Part shown: positions 16,369-24,795 of the stretch, piece by piece | How the letters are laid out: every line of letters begins with the position of its first letter | How positions within the stretch are numbered: the first letter of the stretch is position 1 | Assembly (NCBI GenBank): GCA_021769225.1 | Contig: JAETTH010000016.1 | Location: 1 to 37,141, forward strand | Reading direction: 5' to 3' | Length of the DNA stretch: 37,141 nt | Source of the DNA: Erysipelotrichaceae bacterium | GTDB lineage: Bacteria; Bacillota; Clostridia; TANB77; CAG-508 | The notes under the pieces: model-generated | What the model was told of the DNA's origin: nothing | What the model saw: only the letters and a program-made list of their open reading frames with translations | The model's database searches: none | Program-made: the position numbers and the translations under genes

Positions 16369-17574
16369 ATGGAAGAAAGAAGTCTTAGAGTATACAATGG
16401 AGAAAAAACATTTTTTAGCAAAATTACAACAACAATCACCAAGCTATTAATTCCAACAAAAGTAGGAATCAATGGCATGTTGATTTCAATGAAAAGAAAT
16501 AATGTATTAAAAGCCTATGAAAACTTTACTGCAAGTAATGAACTAGAAGATGCAAATAAAAAAGAACAAGCACAAAGAAAATACGAAGATACATTTGCTT
16601 TATACTTAGAAGCAATTGATAAATATATTATGGATTCCATTTATAAAAAAGTAAAAAATGGAACAGCAACTGACTTTGAAAAAAATGCGTTATCAAAATA
16701 CTATGTTGTAATTCATTTAAAAGAAACAGAATTTTTAGAGTATAAATATCAAAAACAAAAATACTTATTGGACTTAGATTATGAAACAATTCAAGAACTA
16801 GAAAAACCAAAACTAATAGAAAGATACAATGATTTTTATGTATCTAAAATGGACTCTTTATTTAAAGGATTACTAAAAAATTATTCAATCAAACTATCAG
16901 ATAATATCGCCCAAACAGATAAAGAAAAAGTATATGAAAAAATCTTTGAATCACTAGAACTATATATTTCCAATATCTTACCATTAAAAATAAAAAAAGA
17001 TACAACAAACACCTATAAAGAAATACTAGAAGAATACGACAAATTTGACCGTTTTACCGTTGGCAAATTAGATCAAAGAGATTATATTGAAAAGAGAATG
17101 ATTCTACTTGGGATTAGTAGAAAATTGTTTACTCATAGCCTTCCACTTGTCGTAGCAGAACAATGCTATATCAAACTGCTAAAAGACACAAGAAGTTTAA
17201 TTGTAGATACCAAGATTCTAAAAAAACAACAAGGAGCCTATAACCTTTTAATTGATTTAATCGAGGACTACAATATTAAACTTCTATCAACAAAAGTTTA
17301 TTGGGACAAGCCAGGAGCAAGAGAAGAATACAAAAAATTCTGGGATGAATATAAAACATTAGATAAAAAAAGCAAAGACTATCAAAAGAATAAAGAAATC
17401 CTATTTGTTCGAAATGATTTAATAAAAGTAGAGCAAAATCCAAACAAATACTACAAAATTATTAAATTCTATAAAAACAAATTAGTAGAATATGGAGCAA
17501 TGAAAGAACTAAAAAATAGCTATACTTCTTCTGGCACATATAGCAAAAAGAAAGTTACGATACCAGAAGAATAA
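16369..17574 (+). CDS. Hypothetical 401-residue protein in the yqfD-ybeY operon
   Basis: I do not recognise this family. It is a hydrophilic, Lys/Glu-rich, mostly helical protein with an N-terminal segment that may touch the membrane (around residues 12-40, containing ITTTITKLLIPTKVGINGML). There are no Cys-rich, Walker or signal motifs. It takes the place normally held by phoH between yqfD and ybeY in Clostridia. The ATG at 16369 follows AAAGGAAGAG, 15 bp after the yqfD stop; a TTG six codons upstream overlaps that stop and is less likely. The context suggests a sporulation or envelope role. Confidence 0.8.
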   Translation: MEERSLRVYNGEKTFFSKITTTITKLLIPTKVGINGMLISMKRNNVLKAYENFTASNELEDANKKEQAQRKYEDTFALYLEAIDKYIMDSIYKKVKNGTATDFEKNALSKYYVVIHLKETEFLEYKYQKQKYLLDLDYETIQELEKPKLIERYNDFYVSKMDSLFKGLLKNYSIKLSDNIAQTDKEKVYEKIFESLELYISNILPLKIKKDTTNTYKEILEEYDKFDRFTVGKLDQRDYIEKRMILLGISRKLFTHSLPLVVAEQCYIKLLKDTRSLIVDTKILKKQQGAYNLLIDLIEDYNIKLLSTKVYWDKPGAREEYKKFWDEYKTLDKKSKDYQKNKEILFVRNDLIKVEQNPNKYYKIIKFYKNKLVEYGAMKELKNSYTSSGTYSKKKVTIPEE

Positions 17575-17587
17575 AAGAGGAGACAGT

Positions 17588-18073
17588 ATGAAAGAATTAG
17601 TAGAAATTACTTTTGATGGAATAGAAGAAAACCAAAAACAAATAGATACGATAAAAAAAGTTGTAAGCTGCTGCTTTGAAGAAGAGCATCTTACTAATTT
17701 AAATATATACCTATCTGTTACCTTAACAACACCAGAAAAGATAAAAGTAATTAACCAAAAATATCGTGGAATTGATAAAGCAACTGATGTATTATCCTTT
17801 CCTATGTTTGAAAAAGAAGAACTTGAGCAAATGATAGCACAAGGAAAAAGTAGGGTAGAAGATGTATTAGGAGATATTATCATCTCCATTCAAAAAGTAA
17901 AAGAACAAGCAAAAGAATATGGACATAGCTTTGAAAGAGAACTTGCCTATATGGTAGTTCATGGATTTTATCATCTTATGGGATATGATCACATCCAAGA
18001 AAAAGACAAGATTATCATGAGACCAAAAGAAGAAAAGATCTTAGAAAAACTAAAAATTACAAGAGAAGCATAA
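17588..18073 (+). CDS. ybeY: rRNA maturation endoribonuclease YbeY
   Basis: YbeY is a zinc-dependent endoribonuclease acting in 16S rRNA 3'-end maturation and ribosome quality control. The 161-residue product has the metal-binding motif HGFYHLMGYDH with three His ligands and the upstream conserved KATDVLSFP. The ATG follows AAGAGGAGAC, 13 bp after the preceding stop. The usual neighbours yqfD upstream and dgkA downstream are both present. Confidence 0.95.
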   Translation: MKELVEITFDGIEENQKQIDTIKKVVSCCFEEEHLTNLNIYLSVTLTTPEKIKVINQKYRGIDKATDVLSFPMFEKEELEQMIAQGKSRVEDVLGDIIISIQKVKEQAKEYGHSFERELAYMVVHGFYHLMGYDHIQEKDKIIMRPKEEKILEKLKITREA

Positions 18074-18085
18074 AGGGGAAATAAG

Positions 18086-18838
18086 ATGAAGAAAGAAGAA
18101 CAAGAAAGGGAGAAAATACATAACAGCAATTTTATTGATGCCTGTCATAATGCAATTAATGGAATTATTTATGCAACTACAACACAAAGTAACATCAAAA
18201 AACAACTAGTAATTGCAGCCACTATTATGATTCTCAGTCTATTTTTTGATTTATCAAGAGCAGAATTTTTATGCTTAGTCTTTGCTGTTGTGCTAGTTAT
18301 CTTTGCAGAAATGATTAACACAGCAATTGAAACAGTTGTAGACCTATATACTGACCGATATCATCCAAAAGCAAAAATAGCAAAAGATGTTGGAGCAGGA
18401 GCAGTTGTTTTAACTGCAATTAATGCTGTTATTCTAGCCTATTTCCTATTCTTTGATAAAATTGGAATCATAGGAACCAGCATTTTAGAATCAGTCATTA
18501 GTTCACCAGTACATATTGCATTTGTAGCAATTGTACTTACCGTTATTGCTGTAGTAGCATGGCAAGCTGCTGCATCAACCAATAAACATAAACTAATCAA
18601 TCAAAAATTTATGCCAAGTGGACACTCAGCGATTGCATTTGCAGCATTAACAGCAATTTGGCTTAATACCAAAGACATCGTTATATTCACACTATCATTA
18701 GTACTTTCCCTATTAGTAGCAGAAAGTAGAGTAGATGGTAATAAGAGAACTGCATCAGAAGTATTCTTTGGGGCATGTATGGGAGTATTAATTGTAATAT
18801 TAGCATATGGGCTAACATTTTTCGAAGGAAATATATAA
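18086..18838 (+). CDS. dgkA: Undecaprenol/diacylglycerol kinase fused to PAP2 domain
   Basis: A 250-residue membrane fusion. Residues 15-125 are a prokaryotic DAGK (undecaprenol kinase) with the signature AEMINTAIETVVDLYTDRYHPKAK and K-D-V-G-A-G-A-V. Residues 130-248 are PAP2-phosphatase-like with P-S-G-H-S. In the third PAP2 motif, S-R-x(5)-H-x(3)-D-V, this protein has S-R-V-D-G-N-K-R-T-A-S-E-V, so the catalytic His is replaced by Arg; the phosphatase half may be impaired or altered. The fusion would recycle the lipid carrier for cell-wall synthesis. The ATG follows AAAGGGGAAA, 12 bp after ybeY. Confidence 0.9.
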   Translation: MKKEEQEREKIHNSNFIDACHNAINGIIYATTTQSNIKKQLVIAATIMILSLFFDLSRAEFLCLVFAVVLVIFAEMINTAIETVVDLYTDRYHPKAKIAKDVGAGAVVLTAINAVILAYFLFFDKIGIIGTSILESVISSPVHIAFVAIVLTVIAVVAWQAAASTNKHKLINQKFMPSGHSAIAFAALTAIWLNTKDIVIFTLSLVLSLLVAESRVDGNKRTASEVFFGACMGVLIVILAYGLTFFEGNI

Positions 18839-18850
18839 GGAGGAAACAAA

Positions 18851-19981
18851 ATGAAAAAGCAAAAAGGTGGAATCAAAATATTAGTTGGAATTTTAGTAGT
18901 ATTAGTCATTGTAGCAGGAGCTTTACTTGCAATGAAGATCATAAAAGATAGACAAAGTGAGCAAACAAGTCAAGGAAATGCAAATATAGACTTAGGACAA
19001 GAAGAAGTAAAACAACCAAAAGAAGTACAAATATATAAAGGAACAGATAGACCCATTGCAGTTATGATTGACAACCATGAAGGAGCGTTACCACAAGCAG
19101 GATTAAATGATGCTTATGTCGTATATGAAATGATTGTGGAAGGTGGATATACAAGACTTATGCCAATCTTCAAAGGTGTTGACTTAGAAAAAATAGGACC
19201 AATTCGTAGTGCAAGACATAATTTCTTAGACTATGCATTAGAAAATGATGCAATTTATGTTCATTATGGATGGAGCCCATATGCAGAAAGTGATATTACA
19301 AAATTAGGAGTAAATAACATCCATGGATTAGTACAAAGTACATCATACTTCTGGAGGGTAAAAGATAAGTCATCACCACATGATGTCGTTACAACGACAG
19401 AGAAAATACTAGAATTAGCAAAAAAATATGAATACAAGACAACATCTACACAAACAAGCGTCTTACACTATGTAGGAGATGAATTTGATTTACAAGCAAA
19501 AGAAGGTGCAAATCAAGAACAAACTCAGACAAACAATGCAACAAATCAAATTGAAGTAACAGCTCCAAAAGAAGATGGAGTAAATATCCCATACACAGTA
19601 AATACAGTTACAATTCCATACAATAGCTGGAATGTTGTAAAATACCAATATAACCCAGAAACCAAAATGTATACCAGATATTCAAGAAAAGAAAAACAAA
19701 CAGACTGGGACAGTGGAGATGACATTACAACCAAAAATATTATCATTACATTTGCTAAAAACGTAAGTTTAGATAATGTAGGAAGACAAGATATAAAAAA
19801 TATTGGAACCTTAGATGGATATTACATCACCAATGGAAAAGCAATTAAAATCACATGTGAAAAAGAATCAAGAAAATCCAAAACAATCTATAAAGACATG
19901 GATGGAAATGAGATTAATGTAAATGATGGAAGAACATGGATTAATATTTGTCCAATTGATAGTGAAGTAACATTTGAATAA
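18851..19981 (+). CDS. DUF3048 (YerB-like) envelope protein
   Basis: A 376-residue protein with an N-terminal membrane anchor (residues 8-29) and no lipobox, then a DUF3048 domain: P-I-A-V-M-I-D-N-H-E-G-A-L-P-Q-A-G, G-P-I-R-S-A-R-H-N-F-L-D, then V-H-Y-G-W-S-P-Y-A, and a C-terminal half with W-D-S-G-D-D-I-T and R-T-W-I-N-I-C-P-I-D-S. YerB-type proteins are extracytoplasmic; their biochemical role is not established. The ATG follows AAGGAGGAAAC, 12 bp after dgkA, so it ends the operon before a strong terminator. Confidence 0.88.
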   Translation: MKKQKGGIKILVGILVVLVIVAGALLAMKIIKDRQSEQTSQGNANIDLGQEEVKQPKEVQIYKGTDRPIAVMIDNHEGALPQAGLNDAYVVYEMIVEGGYTRLMPIFKGVDLEKIGPIRSARHNFLDYALENDAIYVHYGWSPYAESDITKLGVNNIHGLVQSTSYFWRVKDKSSPHDVVTTTEKILELAKKYEYKTTSTQTSVLHYVGDEFDLQAKEGANQEQTQTNNATNQIEVTAPKEDGVNIPYTVNTVTIPYNSWNVVKYQYNPETKMYTRYSRKEKQTDWDSGDDITTKNIIITFAKNVSLDNVGRQDIKNIGTLDGYYITNGKAIKITCEKESRKSKTIYKDMDGNEINVNDGRTWINICPIDSEVTFE

Positions 19982-19985
19982 AAAG

Positions 19986-20017
19986 AAAGTGGCGGAGATA
20001 ATAATCCCGCCACTTTT
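19986..20017. terminator. Strong bidirectional terminator
   Basis: AAAGTGGCGG (19986-19995) pairs perfectly with 20007-20016 around an 11-base loop, unusually GC-rich for this genome, with T and A runs on the two sides. It serves the operon and the convergent gene. Confidence 0.85.
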
Positions 20018-20029
20018 GGTTGGTTAAGG

Positions 20030-20839
20030 TCAAAACAGATTGGCAACTTGCAAAAGTTGTTCAACGGCATCCCGTTTTTCCTCTAAGAGATCAAGAGAAA
20101 CATCGTTACTCAGCAGCTGATCTTCAACAACTTGGAGCTGATCCAAAACCTCATAAAAAGTCTGAATCAATGCTGCATTGTCTAAGATCAGAGTAGGAGT
20201 AAGAGCCAGAACATCATCAGTAAGAACTGACATTTCATCTTCTTTAGGACAGGCCTCTTCTTGATTTCCATTGTGGTGATATTCATCAATGATATAGTCT
20301 TTCAAAGAGAGGAGGAAGTTAAAATAATCCCGAATAGGAATAATAAACTTCTTTAATGCCATAGCCTCATCTCTTGAGAAGCCTAAAGAACGAATACCAC
20401 CAAAGTACTTATTCTCAGAATCACAGTTAAGTAAATACTCAACTCGATTAATTTGCGTAGCCTCATGATAAAGAAAGAGGTTACGAATTTTCTGATCTAA
20501 GTAGTAGCAAGAGGTAATGTCACGTTCAAAAGCGTTGAGGAACTCCTCAGGAAAGTTGTAATCTTTGGAAAGCCAACAATCAGGATAATGTTCCAGATAG
20601 TTTCTGGCCAAATCTCCTCGAAGTTTGGTAAGCAGCTCTATAGGAGTTGCCATACCAAGTATAAATAAAGCGGTATCCAAGGCACTACTGATTTTGAAAC
20701 GGATTTGCCATAAGAAGATCATTGCTTGCGTTTGATTAAAAGTAAGAAACTCTTGGATAAAGTCCAAAACACTCCTTTCACAAATTGTATGAGTAGTTAG
20801 ATACTTCCGGGTCTTGTCCTTAATTGTAATTTCAGCCAT
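20030..20839 (-). CDS. Hypothetical protein with atypical base composition
   Basis: A 269-residue soluble, mostly helical, acidic protein that I do not recognise. It has no signal peptide or membrane helix, and includes E-A-C-P-K-E-D-E-M-S and a Leu-rich C-terminus (VLDQLQVVEDQLL). Its GC content and codon choice (frequent CTC, CGA, CAG and G-ending codons) are visibly higher than in neighbours, hinting at transfer. The ATG follows GGTTGGAGAAT. It stands alone between a bidirectional terminator and an AT-rich promoter region. Confidence 0.75.
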   Translation of the reverse strand: MAEITIKDKTRKYLTTHTICERSVLDFIQEFLTFNQTQAMIFLWQIRFKISSALDTALFILGMATPIELLTKLRGDLARNYLEHYPDCWLSKDYNFPEEFLNAFERDITSCYYLDQKIRNLFLYHEATQINRVEYLLNCDSENKYFGGIRSLGFSRDEAMALKKFIIPIRDYFNFLLSLKDYIIDEYHHNGNQEEACPKEDEMSVLTDDVLALTPTLILDNAALIQTFYEVLDQLQVVEDQLLSNDVSLDLLEEKRDAVEQLLQVANLF

Positions 20840-20951
20840 TATTCTCCAACCTTTCTAAAAGTTATTAAATTAAAGTGCATATTAATATTATATCATTCAA
20901 AACACATTATGTCAATTAATGGAAATTTTAAACAAGATTATAGAAAAAATG

Positions 20952-20986
20952 TTGACAAGAAAGAAATAAATAGAGTAAAATATAAT
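20952..20986 (+). promoter_or_regulatory. Promoter of the CA-repeat leader
   Basis: TTGACA (20952-20957) is followed after 18 bases by TAAAAT (20976-20981), overlapping TATAAT (20981-20986). It precedes a ribosome site AGAGGAGC at about 20999-21005. Confidence 0.7.
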
Positions 20987-21011
20987 CAGAAAAACAAAAG
21001 AGGAGCAGAAT

Positions 21012-21179
21012 ATGAAGGGAAAAGACGCTAAAAGCCTTGAGGCTGTAACACACACACACACACACACACAATTAGGTTTAATAAATAATGGAACAAGAAA
21101 TAAAATAGAAAAGGATAGACTATGTTTCAAAATAGTCTGTCCTTTTTGCGTGGAAAAAATTAGATTAGATTCAGGATAA
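21012..21179 (+). CDS. 55-residue leader ORF containing (CA)11
   Basis: The ATG at 21012 lies 5-6 bases after AGAGGAGC and downstream of a good promoter. The frame encodes M-K-G-K-D-A-K-S-L-E-A-V, then a Thr-His repeat made by the CA tract, and ends at 21177. Its second half is encoded by the arms of a terminator hairpin (21109-21146), so it looks like a regulatory leader peptide rather than a functional protein. In the other two frames after the CA tract, stops occur at 21073 and 21086, both before the hairpin. A 4-bp hairpin AGCC/GGCT (21033-21044) precedes the tract. Confidence 0.45.
   Translation: MKGKDAKSLEAVTHTHTHTQLGLINNGTRNKIEKDRLCFKIVCPFCVEKIRLDSG
21048..21070 (+). repeat. (CA)11 dinucleotide tract
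   Basis: Eleven uninterrupted CA units (21049-21070). Long dinucleotide tracts are rare in AT-rich bacterial genomes and are prone to slippage. Confidence 0.95.
21109..21146 (+). terminator. Terminator/attenuator upstream of the pilin-like gene
   Basis: AAAAGGATAGACTAT (21109-21123) pairs with 21132-21146, 14 of 15 positions plus one G-T pair, and ends in CCTTTTT. It lies between the leader promoter and the pilin-like gene, 105 bases before its ATG. Confidence 0.8.
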
Positions 21180-21250
21180 AAAATAAAAACTACTTTAACA
21201 ATTTCAGAATAAATATAAATCAAAAAATAGAAAAGGAGGAAAAAAGAAAA

Positions 21251-22516
21251 ATGAACAAAGAAATCTTAAGAAAAGTGAAAGAAGAAAAAGCCATCACATT
21301 AGTTGCCCTAGTAATCACAATCATAGTATTATTAATCTTAGCGGGAATAACGTTATCTATGGTATTAGGACCAAATGGAATTATAGAAAGAGCAAAACAA
21401 GCAAAAGAAGAAACAAACAAAGCTGCAGTTGTTAGTAATATGCAATTAGATATATTATCTAAACAATTAGAAAAAAATGGAGGAAATATAACTCAAGCTG
21501 AACTAGAAGAAATAGTAACAAAATATGCAGAAGAAATAATAAGAGACGATGAAGGAAATATAACAGGAATAAAAGCAGAAGGAGTAAAAGGAACAATAAG
21601 CATAGCAGAAATATACAGTGGAGAACTAAAAGAAAATGGACCACAAGTAACATTAGCAGACGGAACCAAAGTAGCTTTAACATTAGAAAATGTAGGAGAA
21701 TATTTAGGAAAAAAAGTAAGAAATTATAAAGGACAAAGTTCTGTAACAATAGGTGGTAAAGCATATACAGTATCAGCAGAATATAGATTATATTATGTAG
21801 ATTTTGATAATAAATATGGAGATGGAGCAGGAACAATATATCTAAAGGCAGAGTGTACGTCAAATAATTATTCATTGCAAACAACAGATACAAGTTCAGA
21901 TACAAACTCAAATATAAAAATAAAAGCACTTAACCCATCTTTATATGCAACTGGAGTAACATCACCATTAGCTTCAAATGATAATATGAAAGCAGTAACA
22001 TGGCTAACAAATACTACAAATTGGGCAAATTTAAAACCAACAGATACAACAATGGCAAGTAAAGTAAATTATATAGTAGGTTCACCAAGTTTAGAGATGA
22101 TGATGGATAGTTATAATACACATTATGGCTTAACAGGAGATATACCAGATACGAGAACATTATCAGCAAGCACGGATAGAGTAAAATTATTTTACAAGTA
22201 TCCATATAATTCAAATAACTGTGGATATGGAGTAGGACCATCGGATAAGGTTTCAGCGTCAAGTGGATATTCTTCTAATACTTCAGAATATTCAGTAAAA
22301 ACAGATACAGCAATAGACACAATGTATTATCCAGGTTCTAACAAGAGTTACTGGCTGGCCTCTCCTTCTGCCGGCGCCTCTTACTACGTGATGTATGTAA
22401 GATATAAAAACGGCGGTAGTGTGGAATACGCCACCTATGCCAACTCCTATAGCGACGGCAGTGCGCTTTGTCCGTTAGTTTCTCTACAGTCTGGTGTCAA
22501 ATTGATACTTGAATAA
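21251..22516 (+). CDS. Prepilin-like surface protein with variable-looking C-terminus
   Basis: A 421-residue protein with a type IV prepilin-like N-terminus: basic leader (KVKEEK), processing site before ITLV, and hydrophobic helix ITLVALVITIIVLLILAG; the usual Glu at mature position 5 is absent, as in many clostridial pilin-like proteins. A coiled helical stalk (residues 40-90) follows, then a large extracellular region. The last ~55 residues (YWLASPSAGASYY to LVSLQSG) resemble the tails of clostridial surface proteins with a DUF6273/C-type-lectin-like end. From about 22349 the DNA changes sharply to GC-rich, C-ending codons. The ATG follows AAAAGGAGGAAA. Confidence 0.8.
   Translation: MNKEILRKVKEEKAITLVALVITIIVLLILAGITLSMVLGPNGIIERAKQAKEETNKAAVVSNMQLDILSKQLEKNGGNITQAELEEIVTKYAEEIIRDDEGNITGIKAEGVKGTISIAEIYSGELKENGPQVTLADGTKVALTLENVGEYLGKKVRNYKGQSSVTIGGKAYTVSAEYRLYYVDFDNKYGDGAGTIYLKAECTSNNYSLQTTDTSSDTNSNIKIKALNPSLYATGVTSPLASNDNMKAVTWLTNTTNWANLKPTDTTMASKVNYIVGSPSLEMMMDSYNTHYGLTGDIPDTRTLSASTDRVKLFYKYPYNSNNCGYGVGPSDKVSASSGYSSNTSEYSVKTDTAIDTMYYPGSNKSYWLASPSAGASYYVMYVRYKNGGSVEYATYANSYSDGSALCPLVSLQSGVKLILE
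22349..22498 (+). other. GC-rich NNC-codon segment (candidate DGR variable region)
   Basis: Of about 50 codons, some 19 end in C (GCC, GGC, TAC, AAC, ACC, TCC, AGC, GAC), clustered in groups, whereas the preceding 360 codons almost all end in A or T. Such NNC clusters at the 3' end of a surface-protein gene are what adenine-directed mutagenesis of AAC codons produces. No reverse transcriptase or template repeat is in the window. Confidence 0.5.
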
Positions 22517-23038
22517 TGAAAAGATATGTGGAATTTTGAGAGAAGTAAAAAAATAAGAGTGTTAAAATTTAACTGTGTAAATTCAAAAAATTTTTAAAAA
22601 ATTTTGTTACTAACCTGTTACTAACGAAGGTGATTTTAGAGCATTGAACAGTTCAACAAACTTTTTTATTAATCTTATAAAAATATACAAAAACATAAAT
22701 TAAAAAGAAATAAAATTAATAGCGTAATGTGATATAAATTTAACGCAACAAGACACCAGAAACCCAAAAGCTAAGGCATACGATTTATGTTACAATCCAC
22801 ATCAGAACTACCAAATTAATCTCGATGATGAAACAGCAGTATAAGTAAAATTAAAAATAAAATGAAAAGATAAAACAATCCTAAAATTCTAAGGTTCTTC
22901 TATATTGAAAAGAAACAAAAAAATAACCTAAAAAAGAATAGAAAGAAAGTAATAAAACCAAGGAGAATACTAGACTTTTTTGAAAAAAGAGTGTAAAATA
23001 GATTAGAAATTGGAAACAAATAAAAGGAGAGAAAAAAC
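22517..23038. other. Intergenic stretch with gene remnant
   Basis: This stretch holds a near-palindromic A/T run (22584-22606), a double TGTTACTAAC direct repeat (22605-22614, 22616-22625) and a 38-codon stop-to-stop frame (22731-22844) ending Y-D-L-C-Y-N-P-H-Q-N-Y-Q-I-N-L, richer in GC than its surroundings and with no start. It may be the tail of a lost gene. I see no T-box or riboswitch before aspS. Confidence 0.4.
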
Positions 23039-24790
23039 ATGCATGAATATAGAACAAACAATTGTGGAGAATTAAATCAATCCAATATTGGGCAAACGGT
23101 AAAACTAGCAGGATGGATTCAAAAGATTAGAGACTTAGGACAAATGAAATTCATCGATTTAAGAGATCAGTTTGGCATTACTCAAATTGTTGTTTCAAAT
23201 GATGGTATTTCAACAAAAGAGTTAACAACAGAATGTTGTATTAGCGTATTAGGAAAAGTAGTAGAAAGAGCAAGTAAAAATCCTAAAATGCCAACAGGAG
23301 ATATTGAAATTGTAGCAGAAAAAATTACAATGCTTGGAAAATGTAAAAATATATTACCATTTGAAATCAATTCTGATAAAAATGATGCAAGAGAGGATTT
23401 AAGACTACAATATCGTTTCCTAGATTTAAGAAATGAAAAAATTCATAATAGCATCATACTTCGTAGTCAAATCATGAAAACAATCCGAGAAAAAATGGAT
23501 GAAATGGGATTTACTGAGATTCAAACTCCAATTCTAGCAAACTCTTCACCAGAAGGAGCAAGAGACTATTTAGTACCAAGTAGACTTCATCCAGGAGAAT
23601 TTTATGCCTTACCACAAGCACCACAACAATTTAAACAGCTATTGATGGTATCTGGATTTGATAAATATTATCAAATCGCACCATGTTTTCGAGATGAAGA
23701 TCCAAGAGCAGATAGAGCACCAGGTGAGTTTTATCAAGTAGATTTTGAAATGAGTTTTGCGACACAAGAAGATGTCTTTCAAGTATTAGAAGAATTAATT
23801 CCAACAGTGTTTAAAAAACATACCCAAAACTGCGAAGTAGATGAGGGACCATTTCTTCGAATTCCATATCGTGAAGCAATGGAAAAATACGGAATTGATA
23901 AGCCAGACTTAAGAAATCCATTAATTATTCAAGATGCAACAAAACTATTTGAACATACAGAATTCAACGCATTTAAAGGAAAAACAATCAAAATGATTAT
24001 CTTGCCAGAAGGAGCAAAACAAGGTAGAAAATTCTTTGATAGCATGACAGAATATGCTGTAAACGAAGCAGGGGCAAAAGGCTTAGCTTGGGTGAAAAAA
24101 GAAGAAAATGGAGAATATGCTGGTGGAATTGCTAAATTTATCACAGAAGAAGTAAAACAAGGATTAGAAAACTTTGGACTAAAAAACACAGATGCTATCT
24201 TCTTTATAGCAGATGAATTCAAAGCAGCACAAAAAATTGCAGGATTAGTACGTATTGAATTAGGAAAAAGATTAGACTTATTAGAAAAAAATTGTTACAA
24301 ATTCTGTTTCATTGTAGACTTCCCAATGTACGAATTATCAGATGAAGGAACCATAGACTTTAACCACAACCCATTTTCAATGCCACAAGGAGGACTAGAA
24401 GCATTAGAAACAAAAGACCCACTAGATATTTTAGCATACCAATATGATGTTGTATGTAATGGTTATGAAATGGCATCAGGTGCAGTAAGAAACCATGACC
24501 CAGAACTAATGGTAAAAGCATTTGAAATTGCAGGATATACACAAGAAGATGTAAAAAATAGATTTGGTGCCATGTACGATGCTTTCCAATATGGAACACC
24601 ACCACATGCAGGAGCAGCACCTGGATTAGATCGTATGGTTATGCTAATTGCAGGAACTGACAATATTCGAGAAGTTATTGCATTCCCTAAAAACAAAAAA
24701 GCAAGAGATTTAATGATGAGAGCTCCAAGCAAAGTTGATGAGAAACAATTAAAAGATGTTCACATTAAAATTGATGTAGAAGAAAAATAA
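23039..24790 (+). CDS. aspS: Aspartyl-tRNA synthetase
   Basis: This class II synthetase charges tRNA-Asp. The 583-residue protein has the N-terminal OB-fold anticodon domain (KLAGWIQKIRDLGQMKFIDLRD), motif 2 as CFRDEDPRADR, the bacterial GAD insertion (middle, with FITEEVKQ) and motif 3 as HAGAAPGLDRMVML. The full bacterial-type length favours AspRS; whether it is discriminating or also charges Asn cannot be settled here because gatCAB is not in the window. The ATG follows AAAAGGAGAG. Confidence 0.96.
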   Translation: MHEYRTNNCGELNQSNIGQTVKLAGWIQKIRDLGQMKFIDLRDQFGITQIVVSNDGISTKELTTECCISVLGKVVERASKNPKMPTGDIEIVAEKITMLGKCKNILPFEINSDKNDAREDLRLQYRFLDLRNEKIHNSIILRSQIMKTIREKMDEMGFTEIQTPILANSSPEGARDYLVPSRLHPGEFYALPQAPQQFKQLLMVSGFDKYYQIAPCFRDEDPRADRAPGEFYQVDFEMSFATQEDVFQVLEELIPTVFKKHTQNCEVDEGPFLRIPYREAMEKYGIDKPDLRNPLIIQDATKLFEHTEFNAFKGKTIKMIILPEGAKQGRKFFDSMTEYAVNEAGAKGLAWVKKEENGEYAGGIAKFITEEVKQGLENFGLKNTDAIFFIADEFKAAQKIAGLVRIELGKRLDLLEKNCYKFCFIVDFPMYELSDEGTIDFNHNPFSMPQGGLEALETKDPLDILAYQYDVVCNGYEMASGAVRNHDPELMVKAFEIAGYTQEDVKNRFGAMYDAFQYGTPPHAGAAPGLDRMVMLIAGTDNIREVIAFPKNKKARDLMMRAPSKVDEKQLKDVHIKIDVEEK

Positions 24791-24795
24791 AAAAA

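Noticed and set aside
21012..21050. Resemblance to the 3' half of a c-di-GMP-I riboswitch (GACGC-AAAGCC-GGCT) near a pilin-like gene
   Set aside because: The 5' half of the riboswitch and its closing stem could not be found; the sequence fits a leader ORF and terminator better. A covariance-model search would settle it.
21251..22262. Long minus-strand frames rich in Leu within the pilin-like gene
   Set aside because: They are shadows of the biased codons on the plus strand; no ribosome sites.
22700..23038. T-box riboswitch upstream of aspS
   Set aside because: No T-box antiterminator sequence or terminator hairpin seen before aspS.
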